From Billgrantia desiderata (GTDB lineage: Bacteria; Pseudomonadota; Gammaproteobacteria; Pseudomonadales; Halomonadaceae): 64,000 bases of DNA. Location of the stretch: assembly GCA_011742915.1 (NCBI GenBank), contig JAAQTN010000006.1, positions 1 to 64,000 of the forward strand. The letters run 5' to 3'. Each line of letters begins with the position of its first letter. Position 1 is the stretch's first letter. The notes under the pieces are model-generated. The model saw only the letters and a list, made by a program, of their open reading frames with translations, made no database searches and was not told where the DNA came from. The translations under genes were made by a program, and so were the position numbers. Shown here piece by piece: positions 49,079-56,760 of the stretch.

Positions 49079-50523
49079 ACGAGATGACCGCACTCTACGA
49101 CGGGAATTCCCGGGCCCGGCAGGAGGCTGCGCTGGAAGCCGCGCGCCTGCCGGAAGATTCGTCTGCTGCATCCAGCGCCGGCGAGCCGGTGCTGGCCTGG
49201 CTGGAGCAGGTACTGCACGAGCGCTTCGGCGTACCGCTGCGGCTCGAGCGCGACGGCACCGAGCGGCTCTATCTGCGTCACGCAGGCGAGGCAGGCCACG
49301 TACTGTTCGACCGCCTGCAGCCGGGCTTCTATCTGAGCGGCGTCGAACTGCCCCATACCCAGTGGGACGCGACGAGCGAAGGTTTCAGCGCGCCGCTGGA
49401 CATGCCGCTGCCGGCACCGGGCGCGGCCAGCCTGCCGCGGCCCCTGGTCGAGCCGGTGGCGGGCGGCCTGGCGGTTCACTACGACATTCTCGGCCTGACC
49501 TTCTGGATGCTGTCACGCCAGGAAGAAGTCGATGCTCAGGTGCTCGACCGTCACTGCCGTTTTCCCGCCAGCGCCTCCCATGCCGGCCGCCACGGCTACA
49601 TCGATCGGCCCGTGGTCGACGAATGGCTGGCAGTGCTGGGTCAGGTGATTCGCTGTCAGTGGCCCCGGGCGGTGCTGCGCCAGCACCGCTTCACTCAACG
49701 CCCGACTCACGACGTCGACCGTCCCAGTCGCTACGGCTTCGCCCATGACGTGCGTCTGGCGCGCGTCATCGCCGGCGACGTATTGCGCAACCGCCGGCCC
49801 CAGGCGCTGCTGGTGGCGCCGTGGGTACGCCTGCGCACCCGGCGTCGGCTGCACCCGCTGGACCCGCTCAATACCTTCGACTGGCTGATGAACGTCTCCG
49901 AGCGTCACGGACTGACCAGTGCCTTCTATTTCATCTGCGGGCGTACCGATCCGCGCAAGGATGCCGACTACGAGCCGGAGCATCCGGCCATGCGTCACTT
50001 GATGCGGCAGATACACGAGCGCGGTCACGAGGTCGGCCTGCATCCCAGCTATCACACCTTCCGCAACCCCAAGGAGCTGGCCAACGAAGCCGAGCGCCTG
50101 CGCCGGGTGTGTGCCGAGGAGGGCATCGAGCAGGAGCAGTGGGGCGGCCGCATGCACTATCTGCGTTGGCAGATGCCGCTGACGCTGCAGGGCTACGTTC
50201 AGGCGGGGCTGGATTACGACACCACGCTGGGCTATGCCGAAGCGCCCGGATTCCGCTGCGGTACCTGCTTCGAGTATCCCGCTTTCGATCCGGTCAAGGG
50301 CGAGCCGCTGCCGCTGCGTATCCGCCCGCTCATCGCCATGGAGGCCTCGGTGATCTCGCCGCTCTACCTGGGGCTCGGCGTGGGCGAGGAGGCCTTCGAG
50401 TGCTTCAGCCGGCTCAAGGCCCGCTGCCGCGCGGTGGGGGGCACCTTCACCCTGCTGTGGCACAACTCGGAGTTGACCACTTCGGCTCAGCGGGCGCTCT
50501 ACCAGCGCGTGCTGGATGCCTGA
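49075..50523 (+). CDS. Polysaccharide deacetylase-like protein
   Basis: A 482-aa protein. Residues about 205-475 form a NodB-like fold: a THDVDR motif near residue 206 in place of TFDDG, a metal-binding GLHPSYHT with two histidines near residue 323, and a RMHYLRWQMP segment near residue 365. The N-terminal 200 residues form a separate conserved-looking domain of unknown role. It probably removes an N-acetyl group from a lipid-linked sugar, or modifies the chain. No signal peptide is visible, so it is likely cytoplasmic. The GTG start overlaps the previous stop. Confidence 0.75.
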   Translation: MNEMTALYDGNSRARQEAALEAARLPEDSSAASSAGEPVLAWLEQVLHERFGVPLRLERDGTERLYLRHAGEAGHVLFDRLQPGFYLSGVELPHTQWDATSEGFSAPLDMPLPAPGAASLPRPLVEPVAGGLAVHYDILGLTFWMLSRQEEVDAQVLDRHCRFPASASHAGRHGYIDRPVVDEWLAVLGQVIRCQWPRAVLRQHRFTQRPTHDVDRPSRYGFAHDVRLARVIAGDVLRNRRPQALLVAPWVRLRTRRRLHPLDPLNTFDWLMNVSERHGLTSAFYFICGRTDPRKDADYEPEHPAMRHLMRQIHERGHEVGLHPSYHTFRNPKELANEAERLRRVCAEEGIEQEQWGGRMHYLRWQMPLTLQGYVQAGLDYDTTLGYAEAPGFRCGTCFEYPAFDPVKGEPLPLRIRPLIAMEASVISPLYLGLGVGEEAFECFSRLKARCRAVGGTFTLLWHNSELTTSAQRALYQRVLDA

Positions 50524-50541
50524 GTTGCCGGGGTAGCGCTC

Positions 50542-51882
50542 ATGGTCCTTTCCGGTGATGCCCTGACCAAGCGCGCTTCGGCGCTTGGCTTCTTCGTGCT
50601 CTTTCCCGGTTTCATCCTCTATCACACCCTGGTGGCGATGGGGATGATCCCGGCGCTGCTGGGCGGCCTGTTCGGCGTGGTGTCGGTGATGCTGTTCGTC
50701 GTCTACTGTGCGCTGCTGTCCTCCCAGCTCCACGTGCTGCTGAGCGCGACCCGCGGCTATGCACTGCTGACCTTCGCTTTCTTCGCCTATGTGTTGCTGT
50801 GGGCGGTGGCCAACTATGGCCTGGTGGGCGGCGGCATCATGCGTGCGGCACTGATCCAGACCATCGAGACGCTGGTGCTGTGGCTGGTGCTGTTCATCAT
50901 GGGATACCGCGTGCCGCTGGACTCCCCACGGCTGGCACGCGCCTTCTGGCTGGCCTTTGCGCTGATCGCCGGCTACCTGCTGTTCCATGTGGCGACCACC
51001 GGCCAGTGGATGTTCTTTGCCCGGCGCATGGTCGAGGAGGGCGGCGAGAACGTCTCCACCTATCAGGGTTATGCGCGCAGCGCTCTGGTGCTGCTGGTGT
51101 TCCTGATCGCGATCAGCGAACGCGCCGTGGTACGGGCCGGGCTGATCGTGCTAGGGGCCTTCGTCATGTTCGTGCTGGGCGCGCGCTCGGAGCTGTACGC
51201 CTTTCTTGCACTGACGCTGGTACTGCTGCTGCTGTGGGCGGGCATGAGCGTCAAGTACATGCTGACCTTGCTGGCGGTCATCGCCGCTCTGATCGCCGTG
51301 GTGGTCAGTCAGTTCGAGGCGCTGGCCGGGAGTCGCCAACTGCAGGTGCTCGACCTGTCGGGCACCAGCTCCTGGTTGGCGCGGCAGAACCTGGGCCAGC
51401 GTGCCACCGAGCAGATACTGGCCAATCCGCTGCTGGGTCGCTTCGGCGGTCACATCAGCTCGGCCGAGTTAAGGGGCGGGTATGCCCACAGCATGCTCTC
51501 GGCCTGGGTCAATTATGGGCTGCTGGGCTTCGTGCTCTATCTCGGCCTGACGGCCGTCGCTTTCCTCGGCTCGACCTATCGCCTGCTTTTCGTCGGAGCG
51601 CGGGATGCCCGGTGGGTGTTCGCCTTCTCCATCAACTTCGTCTGCCTGTTGCTGATCGTGCTGGCCAAGCCGGTGTTCTGGCCATTGCCCGCGCTGGGTT
51701 GGGGCGCCTTCGCCAATGCCCTGGTCGCTTCGCGTCAGCGACAGAGCAGTGATGCCACGCAGCAGTCCGGGCCAGCCGGTACTCGTCGTGGCGTACCGGG
51801 GCAGCATGACGCTGCCAGGGATTCACAAGGATGCAACGACAATGAAAGTGGTACATCTGACCTCCGCCCATCCACGCTTTGA
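50542..51882 (+). CDS. wzy: Wzy-type O-antigen/capsule polymerase
   Basis: A 446-aa integral membrane protein with about 11 predicted helices, strongly hydrophobic throughout. A large periplasmic loop lies around residues 255-320, with the Wzy_C-like ILANPLLGRFGGHIS and GGYAHSMLSAWVNYGLLGFVLYL segments. It polymerises repeat units from undecaprenyl carriers. The last 60 residues are hydrophilic and of low conservation, and the final 41 nt overlap the next gene, so the tail may be a frame extension of no function. Confidence 0.8.
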   Translation: MVLSGDALTKRASALGFFVLFPGFILYHTLVAMGMIPALLGGLFGVVSVMLFVVYCALLSSQLHVLLSATRGYALLTFAFFAYVLLWAVANYGLVGGGIMRAALIQTIETLVLWLVLFIMGYRVPLDSPRLARAFWLAFALIAGYLLFHVATTGQWMFFARRMVEEGGENVSTYQGYARSALVLLVFLIAISERAVVRAGLIVLGAFVMFVLGARSELYAFLALTLVLLLLWAGMSVKYMLTLLAVIAALIAVVVSQFEALAGSRQLQVLDLSGTSSWLARQNLGQRATEQILANPLLGRFGGHISSAELRGGYAHSMLSAWVNYGLLGFVLYLGLTAVAFLGSTYRLLFVGARDARWVFAFSINFVCLLLIVLAKPVFWPLPALGWGAFANALVASRQRQSSDATQQSGPAGTRRGVPGQHDAARDSQGCNDNESGTSDLRPSTL

Positions 51883-52960
51883 TACCCGCATCTTTCACAA
51901 GCAGTGCCGCTCGCTGGCCGCAGCCGGCTATTCGGTGACGCTGGTGGTGGCCGACGGTGAGGGAGACGAGGAGCGCGATGGCGTCGCCATCGTCGACGTG
52001 GGCAGACTGCCCGGACGCCTCAAGCGCGTAATGAAGACCACGCAGCGCGTCCATGAGCAGGCCAGGCAACTGGATGCCGACGTCTATCATCTGCACGATC
52101 CCGAGCTGATGCCGGTGGGGCGTCGCCTCAAACGGCAGGGCAAGTGCGTGGTCTACGACGCCCACGAAGACCTGCCGCGTCAGATGCTGGCCAAGCACTA
52201 CCTGAACAGGTTCGTACGGCGAGTGCTGTCCCACGGTGTCGAGACCTACCAGCGCCGGGTCTGCCGGCACTTCGATGCGGTGGTGGCGGCGACGCCTTAC
52301 ATTCGTGACCGCTTCGAGGAGTTCCATCCCCGGGTCGTCGACATCAACAACTTTCCCATGCAGGGCGAGCTCGACGGGGCGCCCGATGCCCGCCTGACCG
52401 CCGCTGTCGGTGAGGCGCCAGCCGTCTGCTACGTCGGCGGTATCGCCGAGGTGCGCGGCATACGCGAGCTCGTGCGCGCCATGGAGAGGGTCGAGCACGA
52501 GTGTCGCCTGCAGCTTGCCGGCGATTTCAAGCAGCTCTCGCTCGAACAAGAGGTCATGACCTATGCCGGTTGGGCACGGGTAGAGGCGCACGGCTACGTC
52601 GATCGTGCCGGCGTGCGCCGGGTCATGGCCGGCTCCATCGCCGGCCTGGTGACCCTGCATCCGATCATCAACTACCTCGATGCCTTGCCGGTGAAGATGT
52701 TCGAGTACATGAGCGCCGGCCTGCCGGTGATCGCTTCCGACTTTCCCCTGTGGCGGGAGATCGTCGAGGGCAGCGACTGCGGCATCTGCGTCGATCCGCT
52801 CGATCCCGACGCGATCGCCGAGGCCATCGACTTCATCGTGAGCCACCCCGAGCGTGCCCGGGAGATGGGGCGCAACGGCCAGCGGGCCGTCGCCGAGCGT
52901 TACAACTGGCAGCAGGAAGAACGCAAGCTGCTGGACACCTACCGCACCCTTTCCCGCTGA
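51842..52960 (+). CDS. Family 4 glycosyltransferase
   Basis: A 372-aa cytoplasmic retaining GT-B enzyme. The N-terminal domain has LTSAHPRFDTRIFHKQCRSLAAAGY and YHLHDPELMP, the C-terminal domain the donor-binding PVKMFEYMSAGLPVIASDFPLWREIV near residue 285. The first motif is common in exopolysaccharide transferases. The acceptor and sugar are unknown. ATG 51842, after AAGGATGCAACGACA, overlaps the wzy end by 41 nt; the upstream frame is inside wzy. Confidence 0.87.
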   Translation: MKVVHLTSAHPRFDTRIFHKQCRSLAAAGYSVTLVVADGEGDEERDGVAIVDVGRLPGRLKRVMKTTQRVHEQARQLDADVYHLHDPELMPVGRRLKRQGKCVVYDAHEDLPRQMLAKHYLNRFVRRVLSHGVETYQRRVCRHFDAVVAATPYIRDRFEEFHPRVVDINNFPMQGELDGAPDARLTAAVGEAPAVCYVGGIAEVRGIRELVRAMERVEHECRLQLAGDFKQLSLEQEVMTYAGWARVEAHGYVDRAGVRRVMAGSIAGLVTLHPIINYLDALPVKMFEYMSAGLPVIASDFPLWREIVEGSDCGICVDPLDPDAIAEAIDFIVSHPERAREMGRNGQRAVAERYNWQQEERKLLDTYRTLSR

Positions 52961-52986
52961 TCTCTTTCCCGCTAACTGAGGATGGC

Positions 52987-54237
52987 ATGAAACACGTCTG
53001 GATCCTGAATCACTATGCCAAACATCCCGGTGCGGCCGGCGGCGCCCGTCACTATCAGCTGGCCCGTCATCTGCCCGCCCAGGGCTGGCACGCCACGCTG
53101 ATCGCCTCGAGCGTCGATCACCCCAGCGGCGAGCAGCGTCTCGAGGAGAGTGAGCGCTGGCGGCTGGAAACCTGCGGTGAAGTGCGTTTCCTGTGGCTGC
53201 GTACTTCCAGCTACCGCGGCAACGGCGGTGGGCGCATGAAGAACATGCTGGAGTACGCCTGGCAGGCGGTACGGCCTTCGCGCCTGGCGGAGCTGGAGCG
53301 CCCCGATCTGATCATCGGCTCCAGCGTGCACCCCTTCGCCGCCCTGGCGGGCTGGTGGCTGGCTCGTCGCCACCGCGTGCCGTTCGTGTTCGAGGTGCGC
53401 GATCTGTGGCCGCAGACGCTGATCGACATGGGCCGCCTGCGCGAAGGGGCGCTGCTGACCCGGGCACTGCGCGCGCTGGAGATCTTCCTCTATCGACGCG
53501 CCCGACGCGTGCTGACGTTGCTGCCTCGGGCAGTGGACTACATCGCTCCGCTGGGCGTGCCGAAGGAGCGCGTGGAGTGGCTCTCCAACGGGGTCGACCT
53601 GGCCGACTTTCCCGATCCCGGCCCGCCGTTTCCGCGGCCGCGTGAGATGCCCCTGACGCTGATGTATTTCGGCAGCCACGGCGAGGCCAACGGACTCTCG
53701 CACCTGCTGGAGGCAATGGCGATCGTCAAGCGGGACGCGAACGGCGACGCCGTGCCGGTGCGACTGCGCCTGATCGGCGAGGGACCGGCCAAGCAGGCGC
53801 TGATCCGCCAGGCCGGTGCGCTCGGACTGGACGGGCGCTGGGTGAGCTTCGAGCCGCCGGTGGCCAAGCGCGAGATTCCGGCCCTGGCCGGCGAGGCCGA
53901 CGCCTTCGTCATCACCGTGCGCGACCTGCCCAGGCTGTATCGCTTCGGTATCAGCATGAACAAGCTGTTCGACTACATGGCCGCCGCCCGCCCGGTGATC
54001 ATCGCCTCGGCGGCGGTCAACGACCCGGTGGCCGACGCCGGTGCAGGCATCACGGTGCCGCCGGAGGACCCGCTGGTGCTGGCCGAAGCGATCAAGCGCC
54101 TGGCGGCGCTGCCGGCCGAGGAGCGGGCCCGTATGGGGCGGGCGGGGCGGGCGCACATGGAAGCCGTCTACGACTACCGGATCCTGGCCGAGCGTCTGGC
54201 CGACATCATGAACGACGTCATGGATGAAAAACGATGA
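52987..54237 (+). CDS. Family 4 glycosyltransferase, WbuB/PglA-like
   Basis: A 416-aa GT-B enzyme beginning MKHVWILNHYAKHPGAAGGARHYQLA, with FVFEVRDLWPQTLIDMG near residue 138 and the donor-site FGISMNKLFDYMAAARPVIIAS near residue 320. The combination matches WbuB-type N-acetyl-fucosamine transferases and related enzymes acting near the reducing end. With diNAcBac initiation predicted from the next genes, it may add the second sugar; that is inference. ATG 52987 follows GAGGAT. Its end overlaps pglC by 4 nt. Confidence 0.85.
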   Translation: MKHVWILNHYAKHPGAAGGARHYQLARHLPAQGWHATLIASSVDHPSGEQRLEESERWRLETCGEVRFLWLRTSSYRGNGGGRMKNMLEYAWQAVRPSRLAELERPDLIIGSSVHPFAALAGWWLARRHRVPFVFEVRDLWPQTLIDMGRLREGALLTRALRALEIFLYRRARRVLTLLPRAVDYIAPLGVPKERVEWLSNGVDLADFPDPGPPFPRPREMPLTLMYFGSHGEANGLSHLLEAMAIVKRDANGDAVPVRLRLIGEGPAKQALIRQAGALGLDGRWVSFEPPVAKREIPALAGEADAFVITVRDLPRLYRFGISMNKLFDYMAAARPVIIASAAVNDPVADAGAGITVPPEDPLVLAEAIKRLAALPAEERARMGRAGRAHMEAVYDYRILAERLADIMNDVMDEKR

Positions 54238-54833
54238 AGCGACTGTTCGATATCGTGGTTTCTCTACTGGCTCTGATCCTGCTTTCCCCGGTCATGCTCG
54301 TGGTGGCACTGCTGGTGCGGCTCAAGCTCGGTGCCCCGGTGCTGTTCCGGCAGACCCGACCGGGACTCCACGGACGACCTTTTGAGATGGTCAAGTTCCG
54401 CACCATGCTCGACGCCGTGGACAGCAACGGTCAGCCGCTGCCCAACGCCCAGCGCATGACGAAGTTGGGCAGCGTGCTGCGCGCCACCAGCCTCGACGAG
54501 CTGCCGGAGCTGTGGAACGTGCTCAAGGGCGACATGAGCCTGGTCGGCCCGCGCCCGCTGCTGATGGAGTATCTGCCGCTCTATACGCCGCGCCAGGCTC
54601 GCCGTCATGAGGTGCGTCCGGGCGTGACCGGCTGGGCTCAGGTCAATGGCCGCAATGCGCTCAGTTGGGAGCAGAAGTTCGAACTCGACGTGTGGTACGT
54701 CGACAACCGCTCGCTGTGGCTCGACCTGCGCATCCTGCTGCTGACCGTGAAGAAGGTGCTGGTGCGTGAGGGCATTGCCCACGACGGCGATGTCGCCATG
54801 CCGAGATTCCGTGGAGGGAGCCACCATGAGTAA
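54234..54833 (+). CDS. pglC: Initiating phosphoglycosyltransferase, PglC-like
   Basis: A monotopic sugar-1-phosphate transferase of 199 aa. It has one N-terminal re-entrant helix (about 5-27) followed by KLGAPVLFRQTRPGLHGRPFEMVKFRTM, the catalytic Asp-Glu pair in SLDELPELWNVLKGDMSLVGPRPLL near residue 89, and RPGVTGWAQVNGRN. The small size, without the extra transmembrane helices of WbaP, matches PglC, which transfers diNAcBac-1-phosphate to undecaprenyl phosphate. pglD, pglE and a pglF homologue follow, supporting that substrate. It overlaps both neighbours. Confidence 0.88.
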   Translation: MKRLFDIVVSLLALILLSPVMLVVALLVRLKLGAPVLFRQTRPGLHGRPFEMVKFRTMLDAVDSNGQPLPNAQRMTKLGSVLRATSLDELPELWNVLKGDMSLVGPRPLLMEYLPLYTPRQARRHEVRPGVTGWAQVNGRNALSWEQKFELDVWYVDNRSLWLDLRILLLTVKKVLVREGIAHDGDVAMPRFRGGSHHE

Positions 54834-55527
54834 TCGTCGTCGCCTGGCCATTCTCGGTGCCAGCGGGCATGGCAAGGTCGTGGCCGACATTGCCATCCAG
54901 AGCGGCTGGCAGGATCTGACTTTCTACGACGATGCCTGGCCGCGCAAGACCCGACATGAGCACTGGGAGGTGCGTGGCACCCTGCCCATGCTGCTGCACG
55001 ATCTGCCCGGTTTCGATGGGGTGATCGTGGCCATCGGCCACAACGGCATTCGCGAGGCCAAGCTCGGGGCGCTGCTGGCCCATGGCGCCCGGGTGGTCAC
55101 ACTGGTGCATCCGCGCGCCACGATCAGTCCGCTGGCCAGGTTGGGACCCGGCTGCGTGGTGGTGGCAGGTGCCGTCATCAACGCCTTTGCCGAGCTTGGC
55201 GAGGGCTGCATCGTCAACACCTGTGCCAGCGTGGGTCATGACTGTCGGCTGGGAGCCTGTGTGCATGTCGCCCCGGGGGCCAACGTGGCCGGCGACGTCG
55301 AGATCGGACGCACCAGCTGGATCGGCGCCGGCGCCGCAGTGCGCCAGGGCATGACCATCGGTGAAGGTGTGATGGTAGGCGCCGGTGCGGCAGTGGTCGC
55401 CAACGTCGGCGACCGCCAAGTGGTCGGCGGGGTGCCGGCGCGTCCGCTGTCGTCATCCCCTGCGGATGCCGCCGACGCCTCGAACGTGCTTCGCCTGAAC
55501 CTGCCTTCACCTCAAGGAAGATCGTAA
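54826..55527 (+). CDS. pglD: Sugar O/N-acetyltransferase, PglD/NeuD family
   Basis: A 233-aa protein with an N-terminal Rossmann-like domain (LAILGASGHGKVVADIAIQSGW) and a C-terminal left-handed beta helix of hexapeptide repeats (GEGCIVNTCASVGHDCRLGA, catalytic His in the GHDC loop near residue 140). PglD acetylates the C4 amine of UDP-4-amino-4,6-dideoxy-GlcNAc, giving UDP-diNAcBac. The ATG has GGAGGGA upstream, overlaps pglC by 8 nt and its stop overlaps pglE by 1 nt. Confidence 0.88.
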   Translation: MSNRRRLAILGASGHGKVVADIAIQSGWQDLTFYDDAWPRKTRHEHWEVRGTLPMLLHDLPGFDGVIVAIGHNGIREAKLGALLAHGARVVTLVHPRATISPLARLGPGCVVVAGAVINAFAELGEGCIVNTCASVGHDCRLGACVHVAPGANVAGDVEIGRTSWIGAGAAVRQGMTIGEGVMVGAGAAVVANVGDRQVVGGVPARPLSSSPADAADASNVLRLNLPSPQGRS

Positions 55528-56708
55528 TGCTCAATGGACCCTTTTCCCCCTGGCCGGCCTTTTCCCAGGAGGAGGCCGATGCGGTGGCCCGCGTGCTGCT
55601 TTCCAACCGGATCAACTACTGGACCGGCAGCGAATGCCGCGATTTCGAGCGTGAGTTTCGGCGTTTCGCCGACAGCGAATACGCCATCGCCGTGGCCAAC
55701 GGTACCGTGGCGCTCGACCTCGCCCTGTACGGGCTCGGTATCGGCGAGAACCCGGATGACGAGGTGATCGTCACCTCGCGCACCTTCCTGGCGTCGGTCT
55801 CGAGCATCGTCATGGCAGGGGCCCGGCCGGTATTCGCCGACGTCGATCGCGATTCGCAGAACGTCACCGCTGCCAGCGTGGCCGAGAAGATCACGCCGCG
55901 TACCCGGGCCATCGTTGCCGTGCACCTGGCCGGCTGGCCCTGCGAAATGGATGAGTTGATGGCGCTGGCGAAGGCGCACGATCTCTACGTGATCGAGGAC
56001 TGCGCCCAGGCCCACGGCGCGCGCTATCGCGGGCGCAGCGTGGGCAGCATCGGCCACGTGGGCTGCTGGTCGTTCTGCCAGGACAAGATCATGACCACTG
56101 GCGGCGAGGGCGGCATGGTCACCACCAGCGATGCCGAGCTGTGGCAGCGCATGTGGGCCTTCAAGGATCACGGCAAGAGCTGGGAGGCGGTCTACGAGCG
56201 GGAGCATCCCCCCGGCTTTCGCTGGCTGCACGAGAGCTTCGGCACCAACTGGCGGCTGACCGAGATGCAGGCCGCCATCGGCCGCATTCAACTGGAGCGC
56301 ATGTCCCGCTGGAAGGCGGCACGACAGGCCAACGCCGGGCGTATCTGGCAGGCCGCGGCCGGCTGCAAGGCGCTGCGCGTGCCCGAGCTTCCCGCCCACT
56401 GCGAGCATGCGGCCTACAAGTGTTATGTCTTCGTCGAACCGCAGCGGCTGGCGCCGGGCTGGGACCGCGACCGCATCATGGCGGAGATCGTCGCCGCCGG
56501 GGTGCCGTGCTTTTCCGGCTCCTGCTCCGAGGTGTACCGCGAGAAGGCATTCGACGGTACCGGCTGGCGACCCGAGCGGCCGCTTGCCGTGGCGCGTGAA
56601 CTTGGCGAGACCAGCCTGATGTTCCTCTGTCACCCGACCCTGACGGAGGCGGAGATCGCACGCACCTGTGCGGTGCTGGAAGAGGTGATGGCCAGGGCAA
56701 CCGCCTGA
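55527..56708 (+). CDS. pglE: Aminotransferase, PglE/DegT-DnrJ-EryC1 family
   Basis: A 393-aa PLP aminotransferase adding the C4 amine to UDP-4-keto-6-deoxy-GlcNAc in the diNAcBac pathway. Family blocks: RINYWTGSECRDFEREF near residue 31, VANGTVALDLALYGLG, VIEDCAQAHGARYRG near residue 155, and the PLP lysine in CWSFCQDKIMTTGGEGGMV near residue 190. The position directly after pglD and before the 4,6-dehydratase gene fits PglE. Confidence 0.9.
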   Translation: MLNGPFSPWPAFSQEEADAVARVLLSNRINYWTGSECRDFEREFRRFADSEYAIAVANGTVALDLALYGLGIGENPDDEVIVTSRTFLASVSSIVMAGARPVFADVDRDSQNVTAASVAEKITPRTRAIVAVHLAGWPCEMDELMALAKAHDLYVIEDCAQAHGARYRGRSVGSIGHVGCWSFCQDKIMTTGGEGGMVTTSDAELWQRMWAFKDHGKSWEAVYEREHPPGFRWLHESFGTNWRLTEMQAAIGRIQLERMSRWKAARQANAGRIWQAAAGCKALRVPELPAHCEHAAYKCYVFVEPQRLAPGWDRDRIMAEIVAAGVPCFSGSCSEVYREKAFDGTGWRPERPLAVARELGETSLMFLCHPTLTEAEIARTCAVLEEVMARATA

Positions 56709-56760
56709 GGCATCGCAATCAAGCGGGCGTGCTCAATGCCCGCGGTCATGGAGAGACGTC

